64,000 nt of DNA from the NCBI GenBank assembly GCA_028283725.1, contig JAPWKC010000001.1, positions 1 through 64,000 of the forward strand, written 5' to 3'. A program made the translations under genes and the position numbers. Of the stretch, positions 17,761 through 25,495 are shown piece after piece (positions within the stretch are counted from its first letter, which is position 1; the number at the start of each line of letters is the position of its first letter). The notes below the pieces were generated by a model. It was given only the letters and a program-made list of their open reading frames with translations. It was not told the DNA's origin and did no database searches. This stretch comes from Neorhizobium sp. GTDB lineage: Bacteria > Pseudomonadota > Alphaproteobacteria > Rhizobiales > Rhizobiaceae.

Positions 17761-18543
17761 TCAGAACCGTTCGGCGAGCCGGCTATCGCCCTGGGTTTCC
17801 AGCACCGTCTCGGAGCCGTCCAGCGATCCGCGAATGCGGCTCTTGCCCACGTCGATGACATGGCGCATGGCGATGGTGGCCTTTTGTGCGTCGCGGGCAG
17901 CAATCGCGTGAACGATGCGCAGGTGATTGGTCGCCACCTCGTCGATCGTCTCCGGCGATGCGGCGGGCGATGACAGCTGAAAGGAGATCGCGAGCGCGGC
18001 CTCGATCAGCGCGCTTGCCGAACGCATGAACGGGTTGCCGGACATGCGGGCGATCGCGAGATGGAAATCGAGATCGACCTTGGCGATGGTTTCGGGCGTG
18101 TGGGCGAGATTGTCGAAACGCGCGGCGATGGCGTAGAGCGCCACCATGTCGTCGCTTGACGCCCGGACGGCGGCAGCCGCTGCCGCTGCCGGCTCCAGAG
18201 CCAGGCGCATTTCGGCCAGATGCTCGATGAATTCGTAATCGATGCCGGCATCCACCCGCCAGCCGAGCACATCGCTGTCGAAGAAGTTCCAGCTGGATTT
18301 TGCCAGAACCCGTGTTCCGACCTTTGCCTTGGCCTCGACAAGCCGCTTTGCCGAGAGCGTCTTCATGGACTCGCGCAGAACGGTGCGCGAGACACCAAAT
18401 CTGGCCGAGAGATCGGCGTCTCCGGGAAGAAGCGAACCCTCGGGGATCCTGCCGGAAACGATACCCCGACCCAGTTCGGCAACCACATGGGCGTGGTTGC
18501 CCCGGCGCTTGCGGCCGCTGATCGTCGTTTCCAATAGGCTCAT
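17761..18543 (-). CDS. GntR-family regulator, FadR/FCD subfamily (sugar operon)
   Basis: 260 residues. The winged helix (about 15-85) has the helix-turn-helix FGVSRTVLRESMKTL. The rest is an FCD domain with DLDFHLAIARMSGNPF and NHLRIVHAIAARD, which carry the Asp/His residues that bind metal in this family. Its ATG shares one base with the stop of the YjfF-like permease, so it is the last gene of the galactofuranose-type importer operon. This is the arrangement of sugar-acid and aldose regulators such as those of the DgoR/LgoR type. It likely controls its own operon and possibly the divergent gguC genes. Confidence 0.9.
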   Translation of the reverse strand: MSLLETTISGRKRRGNHAHVVAELGRGIVSGRIPEGSLLPGDADLSARFGVSRTVLRESMKTLSAKRLVEAKAKVGTRVLAKSSWNFFDSDVLGWRVDAGIDYEFIEHLAEMRLALEPAAAAAAAVRASSDDMVALYAIAARFDNLAHTPETIAKVDLDFHLAIARMSGNPFMRSASALIEAALAISFQLSSPAASPETIDEVATNHLRIVHAIAARDAQKATIAMRHVIDVGKSRIRGSLDGSETVLETQGDSRLAERF

Positions 18544-19529
18544 CAAATCTCCCTCAGCCGACTTTCGGCCAATCGCCTGTTTGAATACCAGATGATGCCG
18601 CGCTGCAACACAATGAAGACGAAGAGCAGGATTCCAATGACGATTTTCGTCCACCAGGAAGAGAGCGTGCCGTCGAAAACGATGTAGGTCTGGATCAGGC
18701 CCTGAATGAGAATGCCGACAAGCGTGCCGGCCACGAGGCCGACGCCGCCAGTCAGAAGCGTGCCGCCGATGACGACTGCGGCAATTGCATCCAGCTCGAC
18801 GCCGACGGTGGCAAGCGAATAGCCGGATGAGGTGTAGAGCGTGTAGGCGATACCGGCGAGGCCGGAGAGAAAGCCCGATAGCGCGTAGATGCCGACCGTC
18901 GTGCGGCCGATCGGAACGCCCATCAGTTCCGCCGATTGCGCGCCGCCGCCAAGCGCATAGACATTGGCGCCAAAGCGGGTGCGTCCGGCAATAATGCCAC
19001 CTGCGACGAAAACGAGGATCATCAGCATGGCCAATGCGGTGAGGCGGCCACCACCCGGAACGCGAAAATAGAAGCCCTGGATGGCGTCGATGACGGGATG
19101 GGAAATCGGCACCGATTCCGTCGAGATCAGATAGGCGGCGCCGCGGGCGAGAAACATGCCGGCCAATGTGACGACGAAGGGCGGAATGCCGAGATAGCGG
19201 ATCATCAGCCCCATCAGGCTGCCGAAGATCGTCGAGATGACGAGAACGAGCGCGAAGGCGATGAGCGGGTTCAGACCGAAGGAGCCGACCATGACGGCGA
19301 CGAAGACGCTGGTGAAGGCAATGACCGAGCCGATCGAAAGATCGATGCCGCCGGACAGGATGACGAAGGTCATGCCGACTGCGGCAATGCCGAGAAAGGC
19401 GTTGTCTGTCAGAAGATTGCCGATCACCCGTGTCGAAAACATGTTGGGAAACTGCAGGACGCAGAGCGCGTAGGCGATGACGAAGATGCCGAGCGTGGTG
19501 ACGAAGGGCAGGTTGCGGGCGTGGATCAT
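18543..19529 (-). CDS. yjfF: Sugar ABC importer permease, YjfF-like
   Basis: 328 residues, about eight to ten membrane segments, RbsC/AraH family. Diagnostic stretches are FVILSGGIDLSIGSV, IPPFVVTLAGMFLARG and ELDAIAAVVIGGTLLTGG. The YjfF-type features are AAYLIST and the Trp-rich C-terminus (SSWWTKI). In Escherichia coli YtfQ-YtfR-YtfT-YjfF imports galactofuranose. Four-base overlap with the YtfT-like gene upstream and one-base overlap with the regulator downstream show tight coupling. Confidence 0.88.
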   Translation of the reverse strand: MIHARNLPFVTTLGIFVIAYALCVLQFPNMFSTRVIGNLLTDNAFLGIAAVGMTFVILSGGIDLSIGSVIAFTSVFVAVMVGSFGLNPLIAFALVLVISTIFGSLMGLMIRYLGIPPFVVTLAGMFLARGAAYLISTESVPISHPVIDAIQGFYFRVPGGGRLTALAMLMILVFVAGGIIAGRTRFGANVYALGGGAQSAELMGVPIGRTTVGIYALSGFLSGLAGIAYTLYTSSGYSLATVGVELDAIAAVVIGGTLLTGGVGLVAGTLVGILIQGLIQTYIVFDGTLSSWWTKIVIGILLFVFIVLQRGIIWYSNRRLAESRLREI

Positions 19530-20575
19530 CGTGCCGTCCTTTCGACCTTGGCGGGCGTCGCACCCGGCATCTTGTCGGATGGGCGCTTGGCCGGGCGGAT
19601 GAAGCCGAGAAGCGTTGCCACGGCCGGCGATTGCAGCGTCAGCACGATGATGATGATCACGGCCTTGATGATGAGGTTGAATTCCGGCGGGAAGCCGGCG
19701 ACGAGAATGCCGGTGTTGATCGACTGGATGATCAAGGCGCCGATCAGCGAGGCGGTGATCGAGAAGCGCCCGCCGTTGAGCGATGTGCCGCCGATGACGA
19801 CCGCAAGGATGGCGTCGAGCTCAAGCCAGAGACCGGCATTGTTGGCGTCGGCACCGCGAATGTCGGCAGTCACGATCATGCCTGCCACTGCGGCGCAAAG
19901 GCCGGACACCGCATAGACGAAGAACAGGAGAAAGCGGGCTTTGACGCCGGCAAGCGTTGCAGCGCGGCGGTTGATGCCGGTTGCCTCGATCAGGAAGCCG
20001 AGCGCGGAGCGGCGCACGAGCATCCCGACGAGAAGGGCTGCACCGAGCCACAGATAGATCGGCACGGGGATGCCGAAAAGCGCGCCGGAGCCGAGGGCCG
20101 AGAATGTGTCGTTGTTGAAGGTGAGGATAACCCCTTCGGTGACGAGCTGGGCGATGCCGCGCCCGGCGACCATCAAGATCAATGTGGCGATGATCGGCTG
20201 AATATCGAGAAGAGCGACCAGCACGCCGTTCCAGAGGCCGCAAAGCAAGCCAATTGCGAGCGAGACGAGGATAACGACGACAAGCGGATAGCCGGCGACG
20301 ATCAGGTTTGCGGCAATCGCGCCGCAGATGGCGATGACCGCACCGATCGACAGGTCGATGCCGCGGGTGGCGATGACCAGCGTCATGCCGATGGTGAGAA
20401 GTGCGACCGGGGCGGCGCGCACCAGAATGTCGATGAGGCTGCCATAGATGCGGCCGTTCTGGATCGACAACGAGAGGAAGCCGGGCGCGACTGCGGTGAT
20501 CAGGCCCAGGATGACGGCGAGCGCAATGATCTGCGGCGCAAGCCTTTTGAAACGGCGGGTGACTGCCGACATCAT
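19526..20575 (-). CDS. ytfT: Sugar ABC importer permease, YtfT-like
   Basis: 349 residues, RbsC family, with TLVIATRGIDLSIGAV, ATLILMVAGRGIAQL and ELDAILAVVIGGTSLNGG. The N-terminal RRFKRLAPQIIALAVIL and the GRIYGSLIDILVRAAPVALL segment match YtfT. It forms a heterodimeric channel with the YjfF-like protein. Its ATG overlaps the stop of the ATPase gene by four bases. A charged cytoplasmic C-terminal tail follows the last membrane segment. Confidence 0.88.
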   Translation of the reverse strand: MMSAVTRRFKRLAPQIIALAVILGLITAVAPGFLSLSIQNGRIYGSLIDILVRAAPVALLTIGMTLVIATRGIDLSIGAVIAICGAIAANLIVAGYPLVVVILVSLAIGLLCGLWNGVLVALLDIQPIIATLILMVAGRGIAQLVTEGVILTFNNDTFSALGSGALFGIPVPIYLWLGAALLVGMLVRRSALGFLIEATGINRRAATLAGVKARFLLFFVYAVSGLCAAVAGMIVTADIRGADANNAGLWLELDAILAVVIGGTSLNGGRFSITASLIGALIIQSINTGILVAGFPPEFNLIIKAVIIIIVLTLQSPAVATLLGFIRPAKRPSDKMPGATPAKVERTAR

Positions 20576-22098
20576 GCGGCCTCCGTGCGGGCAGAGCCGG
20601 CTATGGCCTGCATGATGGCATCGGCGCTCACCTCGCTGCCGGTCAGTTCGGCGATATGGCGGCGATCGGAGAGAACGATGACGCGATGAGCGACGGCGGT
20701 CAGTTCCTCCAGTTCCGAGGAGATGACGACCAGCGACATGCCTTCGGCGCAGAGGCGCTCGATCATTTTCAGGATTTCCGCATGGGCGCCGATATCGATG
20801 CCGCGGGTGGGCTCGTCGAGAATGAGGAGGCGCGGCTCGGTGGCGAGCCAGCGGGCGAGGATCGCCTTCTGCTGGTTGCCGCCGGAGAGAAATTTGATCG
20901 GCCGCTCCGCATCGGCGGGGCGTATATCCAGCGAGCGGATGAAATCCTGCGCCAGTGCGCGCTTCTGGCGCGAGGAGATCGGCTTTGCCCAGCCCTGTCG
21001 GGCCTGAACGGCAAGCGCGATATTGTCCGCGACCGAGAGATCTCCGATAATGCCATCGGTCTTGCGCTCCTCCGGACAGAAACCGAAGCGGTTGGCGATG
21101 GCGGCTTCCGGCGATGACAGCGCCACGGGCTTTCCGTCGATTTCGGCGCCGCCGCTATCGGCGCGGTCGATGCCGAAGAGCAGGAAGGCAGTTTCCGTGC
21201 GGCCCGAGCCAAGGAGGCCGGCTATACCGACCACTTCGCCGGGGCGTACTTCCAGATCGAACGGAGCAACACTGCCGCGCTTGCCGTAGCCGTTGAAACG
21301 GATCGGTGCTTGCGCAAGCGGCGCTACCGTTTGCTCTTCGGCCTGATGGTCGCGGGTGATGTGCTGCAATTCCCGGCCGAGCATCATCGAAATGAGTTCC
21401 AGTTGCGGCAGGTCTGACAGCGCCCGCGTGCCGACGAGGCGGCCATTGCGCAGGACCGTCACCTGATCGGCGACTGCGTAAACCTGATTGAGAAAATGCG
21501 TGATGATGACGATGCCGAGCCCGTCGTCGCGCAGTTTGCGCAGAACGCCGAACAGCATGTCGACTTCCTTGCCGTCGAGGCTAGCGGTCGGCTCGTCGAG
21601 CACCAGCACCTTGCCGGAAAGATCGACGGCGCGCGCGATGGCGATGATCTGGCGGATCGCGACCGAGTAAGATGACAGGAGCGCGTCGACATCGATATCG
21701 AGGCCGTAGCGCTTGAGCAGGGTACGGGATCTGTCTCGCATGGCTCTGCGGTCCACCAGCCCGAAGCGGCGTGGCTGGCGGCCGAGGAAGAGGTTTTCCG
21801 CCACGGTCAGGTTCTCCAGAAGGTTGACCTCCTGATAGACGGTGCCGATGCCGAGCGCCTGCGCCTCGGCAACGTTGGCGGGTGAAACTTCTGCGCCATC
21901 GAGACGGATCGTGCCGCGGTCGCGGGCATAGACGCCGGTGAGGATCTTGATGAGCGTCGATTTTCCGGCGCCATTTTCACCGAGAAGCGCATGGATCTCG
22001 CCGCGCTGCAATGTCAGGTCCACGCTATCGAGCGCGGTGATGCCGAGGAAGGACTTGCCGATCCCCCGGGCTTCCAGAAGTGCATTTGTTTCAGCCAT
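20572..22098 (-). CDS. ytfR: Sugar ABC importer ATPase with two nucleotide-binding domains, YtfR-like
   Basis: 508 residues, two fused ATPase domains as in all RbsA/MglA/YtfR proteins. Domain 1 has Walker [10 protein letters not shown] and Walker B LVLDEPTAS with a degenerate signature (the segment SSYSVAIRQIIAIARA lacks LSGG). Domain 2 has the signature [17 protein letters not shown] and [12 protein letters not shown], while its Walker A region is degenerate (GLLGSGRTET). This asymmetric pattern is normal for the family. The start is set at the ATG at 22098, where the family N-terminus begins. A pair of hairpins lies between it and the binding-protein gene. Confidence 0.9.
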   Translation of the reverse strand: MAETNALLEARGIGKSFLGITALDSVDLTLQRGEIHALLGENGAGKSTLIKILTGVYARDRGTIRLDGAEVSPANVAEAQALGIGTVYQEVNLLENLTVAENLFLGRQPRRFGLVDRRAMRDRSRTLLKRYGLDIDVDALLSSYSVAIRQIIAIARAVDLSGKVLVLDEPTASLDGKEVDMLFGVLRKLRDDGLGIVIITHFLNQVYAVADQVTVLRNGRLVGTRALSDLPQLELISMMLGRELQHITRDHQAEEQTVAPLAQAPIRFNGYGKRGSVAPFDLEVRPGEVVGIAGLLGSGRTETAFLLFGIDRADSGGAEIDGKPVALSSPEAAIANRFGFCPEERKTDGIIGDLSVADNIALAVQARQGWAKPISSRQKRALAQDFIRSLDIRPADAERPIKFLSGGNQQKAILARWLATEPRLLILDEPTRGIDIGAHAEILKMIERLCAEGMSLVVISSELEELTAVAHRVIVLSDRRHIAELTGSEVSADAIMQAIAGSARTEAA

Positions 22099-22151
22099 GA
22101 GATATCCCGCATCGATCAACCCGCGTCGATCGGCCCGCATGGATCAGGGGA

Positions 22152-22220
22152 CCGGAGCGGCAGGTGCGTGCCGCTCCGGCATTTGAGGTTCCCGCCGCAA
22201 ACCTTGCCGTTCGCGGCGGG
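22152..22220 (-). promoter_or_regulatory. Two stem-loops between the binding-protein and ATPase genes
   Basis: CCGGAGCGGCA (22152-22162) and TGCCGCTCCGG (22169-22179) form an 11-bp perfect stem with a 6-base loop. CCCGCCGC (22191-22198) and GCGGCGGG (22213-22220) form a second, 8-bp stem. Neither is followed by a T-run on the minus strand. They fill the 131-base gap after ytfQ and are likely to protect the ytfQ message from 3' decay or reduce read-through into ytfR. Confidence 0.65.
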
Positions 22221-22229
22221 TGGCGGAGA

Positions 22230-23189
22230 TCAGTAACCCAGGCCCTTCTTGGCTTCGTAGACCTTCATCGGGTCATCTTTCTGGGTGTACAGCTTGGATT
22301 CCGTTTGGATCCACTTCTTCGGCTCCTTCTTGTCCTTCAGATACGCGTCGAGCGCATCGAAGGCAGGGCCGGCCATATTCGGCGTCAGCTCGACCGTGGC
22401 ATTGGCCTCGCCCTTTGCCATCGCCTGGAAAATATCCGGAACGGAGTCGATCGAGACGATCTTGATGCCGGTTCCCGGCTTCAGGCCTGCTTCCTTGATC
22501 GCCTGAATGGCGCCGACAGCCATGTCATCGTTATGGGCATAGACGGCGCAGATATCCTTGCCGCCGCCTTCCGCCTTGATGAAGCTCTCCATGACTTCCT
22601 TGCCCTTGGTGCGGGTGAAGTCACCGGTCTGCGAGCGGACGATCTTGATATTGGGATGCGATGCAATCGCCTGCTCGAAGCCCTTCTTGCGGTTGATCGC
22701 CGGCGAAGAGCCGGTCGTGCCCTGAAGCTCGACGACCTTACAGTCCTTGGAGCCGACATCCTTCACCAGCCAGTCGCCGGCGACCTTGCCTTCATAGACC
22801 TGGTCGGAGGTGACTGCCGTCAGATAAAGATCCTTGGGTGCATCGATCTCGCGATCGAGCAGGATGACCGGGATCTTCTCCTCCTTGGCTTCCTTCAGGA
22901 CCGCATCCCAGCCGGTCGATACGACGGGTGCGATCAGGATGGCATTGACGCCCTGTGCAATGAAGCCGCGGATCGCCTTGATCTGGTTTTCCTGCTTCTG
23001 CTGGGCATCGGCGAATTTCAGGGTGATGCCCCGTTTTTCCGCCTCCTGCTTGGTCACGGTGGTTTCGGCCGCGCGCCAGCCGGATTCCGAACCGATCTGC
23101 GAAAAGCCGACGGTTAAGGACGCTGCTGACACGCTTGATGCCAATGACAGGGAAATGACGGCCGCAGCCGTCGCGAGTACGCTTTTCAT
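22230..23189 (-). CDS. ytfQ: Periplasmic sugar-binding protein, YtfQ-like (galactofuranose type)
   Basis: 319 residues. The signal peptide is cleaved near residue 23 (SVSA-AS). The mature protein starts with LTVGFSQIGSESGWRAAET, a YtfQ hallmark, and shows ILIAPVVSTGW, LLDREIDAP, ELQGTTGSSPAINRKKGF and YAHNDDMAVGAI, the ribose-binding-protein-family contacts. E. coli YtfQ binds galactofuranose; related proteins in rhizobia may bind other furanose sugars such as L-arabinofuranose. GGGAGGATTAAG directly before the ATG is a strong ribosome binding site. First gene of the left-pointing importer operon. Confidence 0.9.
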   Translation of the reverse strand: MKSVLATAAAVISLSLASSVSAASLTVGFSQIGSESGWRAAETTVTKQEAEKRGITLKFADAQQKQENQIKAIRGFIAQGVNAILIAPVVSTGWDAVLKEAKEEKIPVILLDREIDAPKDLYLTAVTSDQVYEGKVAGDWLVKDVGSKDCKVVELQGTTGSSPAINRKKGFEQAIASHPNIKIVRSQTGDFTRTKGKEVMESFIKAEGGGKDICAVYAHNDDMAVGAIQAIKEAGLKPGTGIKIVSIDSVPDIFQAMAKGEANATVELTPNMAGPAFDALDAYLKDKKEPKKWIQTESKLYTQKDDPMKVYEAKKGLGY

Positions 23190-23520
23190 CTTAATCCTCC
23201 CAGAGATGATGAAGCAAACTGACGGATCGAAGAATTCGCATATAATATTACTTTTGCAAGCTCAAATTTTGGTTGAAATTGCTTTTTGAAAAACGCTGCA
23301 GCTGCATAAAACATATAAACATATGAATATTATACGTTATTTAAGATGATCTGTTATCCTGTTTTTGCAGATGCGAAGGGATTGTGTGCTTGACAACAAG
23401 ATCAAAAGTCCAATAGTCGTATTATTGACCGCATTGGACCGGATGGTCTGATGGGAGGAAGGGCATGGTGACCGGGAGATCCCATGCAGGATAAAGTCAG
23501 ACTTATCGGGTGGATCATCT
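23190..23520. promoter_or_regulatory. Divergent control region of the sugar importer and gguC operons
   Basis: 331 bases, A+T-rich, between ytfQ and gguC. Seen in it: TATAATATT at 23241-23249 and the inverted AATATTATA at 23326-23334; a TTGACA at 23390-23395 upstream of gguC with only a poor -10 match about 17 bases on; and GTCCAAT at 23408-23414 with its exact inverse ATTGGAC at 23433-23439 just after that -35. These are plausible regulator sites. No experimental consensus for the local GntR/FCD regulator is available to decide between them. Confidence 0.5.
23465..23494 (+). CDS. Possible nine-residue leader peptide upstream of gguC
   Basis: ATG at 23465 opens nine codons (MVTGRSHAG) followed by TAA at 23492-23494. 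It is preceded by GGGAGGAAGGGC, the strongest Shine-Dalgarno-like sequence in this region, whereas gguC itself (ATG 23521) has only a weak one. Its stop lies 26 bases before the gguC start. It may be a leader ORF that couples translation to gguC. It may also be chance, because such purine-rich stretches occur often in this genome. Confidence 0.3.
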   Translation: MVTGRSHAG

Positions 23521-24513
23521 ATGCTGCGGATTTTACAGGTGAAAAACGGCGCCGGTGCCGTCGAGGTCGTGGCCTGGGACGGCGAAGGTGCGGCCCGCGT
23601 GGTGCAGGGCGTGGCTTCGACCTATGCGCTTGCCATGGGCGCGGTCGCAGCCGGGCAGACACTTGAACAGGCGATCGAAGCCTGCGGGCTCGGTGCTGCG
23701 GTGGACCTGAAAAAGGCGCAGGCCGAAGGGCGGCTTTTGTTGCCGATCACGCATCCCGATGCAGCCCATTTGATCGTCGCCGGTACGGGCCTGACCCATC
23801 TTGGCTCGGCAGATGGCCGAGACAAGATGCACAAGGCGGCGCAATCGACCGAGAAACCGACCGATTCCATGCGCATGTTCCTGATGGGGGTCGAGGGCGG
23901 CAAGCCGAAAAATGGCGAGACCGGCGTGCAGCCGGAATGGTTCTACAAAGGCAACGGCACGCAGCTCAAGGCAACGGGTGAGGATCTCATCTCCCCGGCA
24001 TTCGCGCTCGATGGCGGCGAAGAGCCGGAACTTGCCGGCATCTATCTCATCGGGCCTGACGGTACACCGTTCCGTATCGGCTTCTGTCTTGCAAACGAAT
24101 TCTCCGACCATGTCACGGAGAAGGGCAATTATCTCTGGCTGGCACATTCCAAGCTGCGCGAGGCCGCCCTTGGTGCGGAGCTTCTCGTCGGCGACCTGCC
24201 CGAGCATGTCGAGGGCACGTCCGTCGTTCGCCGCGCAGACCGGGTGATTTTCGAAAAGCCATTCCTTTCCGGCGAAGCGAACATGTCGCACACGATCGCC
24301 AATCTCGAACATCACAATTTCAAATATGCACTGTTTCGCCAGCCGGGCGACCTGCATGTGCATTTCTTCGGTACGGCGACCCTCTCCTTCTCCGATAATA
24401 TCAAGACGGAACCGGGCGACGTGTTCGAGATCTCGGCTGCGCCCTTCAAACTGCCACTCGTCAACCGGCTCGCGATCGCTGCCGCGCATGACGTCGTGAT
24501 CAAAGCGCTTTGA
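23521..24513 (+). CDS. gguC: GguC / AraD1-type fumarylacetoacetate-hydrolase-family protein
   Basis: 330 residues. The C-terminal half has the fumarylacetoacetate hydrolase (FAH) fold with GTGLTHLGSADGRDKMH, GEEPELAGIYLIGPDG, GFCLANEFSDH and EKGNYLWLAHSKL, the metal-binding and active-site region of this group. The pattern is that of proteins annotated AraD1 or GguC, encoded next to chvE in Agrobacterium. FAH-fold enzymes of sugar-acid pathways act on 2-keto-3-deoxy acids, so a role on 2-keto-3-deoxy-L-arabinonate or a related acid is likely, given the dehydrogenase and dehydratase genes that follow. The exact reaction is inferred. It ends 10 bases before the dehydrogenase. Confidence 0.85.
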   Translation: MLRILQVKNGAGAVEVVAWDGEGAARVVQGVASTYALAMGAVAAGQTLEQAIEACGLGAAVDLKKAQAEGRLLLPITHPDAAHLIVAGTGLTHLGSADGRDKMHKAAQSTEKPTDSMRMFLMGVEGGKPKNGETGVQPEWFYKGNGTQLKATGEDLISPAFALDGGEEPELAGIYLIGPDGTPFRIGFCLANEFSDHVTEKGNYLWLAHSKLREAALGAELLVGDLPEHVEGTSVVRRADRVIFEKPFLSGEANMSHTIANLEHHNFKYALFRQPGDLHVHFFGTATLSFSDNIKTEPGDVFEISAAPFKLPLVNRLAIAAAHDVVIKAL

Positions 24514-24523
24514 GGGGATGCCG

Positions 24524-25447
24524 ATGACAATCCGCCTTGCCATCGTCGGTTTGGGAAAGATAGCGCGGGATCAGCACCTGCAGGCGATCGAGGCCACCGA
24601 CGGTATCGATCTAGTCGCCGTTGCCAGCCGCAACGCCACGCTTGAGGGTGTGCCGAGCTTCAACGATATCGGCGAACTTCTGTCTTCGGGCGTTGAAATC
24701 GACGCGGTGTCGCTCTGTACCCCGCCGCAAGGGCGGTTTGCACAGGCGAAGGCGGCGCTCGATGCCGGCAAGCATGTGATGCTCGAAAAGCCGCCGGGAG
24801 CGACGATTGCCGAGGTGCGGGCGCTTGAGGCGCTTTCGAAGGAAAGCGGCCTGACGCTCTACAAGACATGGCATTCGCGCGAGGCCTCTGCCGTGGCACC
24901 GGCCCGCAAACTGCTGGCCGAGCGGCATGTCATCTCGGTCACGGTCGAGTGGAAGGAAGACGTCCGCCACTGGCATCCCGGCCAGGCGTGGATCTGGGAG
25001 CCGGGTGGCCTCGGTGTCTTCGATCCCGGTATCAATGCGCTTTCCATCGTCACGAGGATCATGCCGGAAAGCTTTCATCTGACGGAGGCCGATCTGTTCT
25101 TCCCGGCAAACCGGGCAGCGCCGATTGCGGCAAACCTTACGTTCGAAAGCGAAGGCGGCATTCCGCTGAAGGCCGAGTTCGACTGGCGGCAGACGGGTCC
25201 GCAGACCTGGGACATCCGGGTGGAGACGAAGGAAGGTCCCGTCGTTCTCACCCATGGCGGCAGCCGGCTGGTTGTCGACGGCGAGGAACGCCTCGTCGAT
25301 GAGGATCGCGAATACCGCAATCTCTATCGCAATTTCGTCTCGCTGGTGGCCGAGGGGCGAAGCGATACCGATTTTTCGCCGCTGGTGCATGTCGCCGATG
25401 CCTTCATGCTGGGGCGTCGCCACGTGGTCGAGCCGTTCGAGGACTGA
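24524..25447 (+). CDS. Aldose 1-dehydrogenase (D-galactose/L-arabinose type), Gfo/Idh/MocA family
   Basis: 307 residues. The Rossmann motif IVGLGKIARDQH (7-18) is followed by the catalytic EKPPGAT (88-94, Lys89). The C-terminal half contains WKEDVRHWHPGQAWIWEPGG and FDPGINAL, characteristic of D-galactose 1-dehydrogenase and of Azospirillum L-arabinose 1-dehydrogenase. It oxidises the aldose to its lactone with NAD(P)+. The ATG at 24524 is preferred over one two codons earlier because GAGGGG is then properly spaced. It lies between gguC and the sugar-acid dehydratase, in step with an oxidative L-arabinose or D-galactose route. Confidence 0.88.
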   Translation: MTIRLAIVGLGKIARDQHLQAIEATDGIDLVAVASRNATLEGVPSFNDIGELLSSGVEIDAVSLCTPPQGRFAQAKAALDAGKHVMLEKPPGATIAEVRALEALSKESGLTLYKTWHSREASAVAPARKLLAERHVISVTVEWKEDVRHWHPGQAWIWEPGGLGVFDPGINALSIVTRIMPESFHLTEADLFFPANRAAPIAANLTFESEGGIPLKAEFDWRQTGPQTWDIRVETKEGPVVLTHGGSRLVVDGEERLVDEDREYRNLYRNFVSLVAEGRSDTDFSPLVHVADAFMLGRRHVVEPFED

Positions 25448-25495
25448 CCCACAGAACGCCTGAACCGAATTTCATCCGATACCGAGATCAAGATC

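Noticed and set aside
23484..23666. 60-codon frame overlapping the gguC start
   Set aside because: Different frame from gguC, continues inside its coding sequence and has no ribosome binding site of its own.
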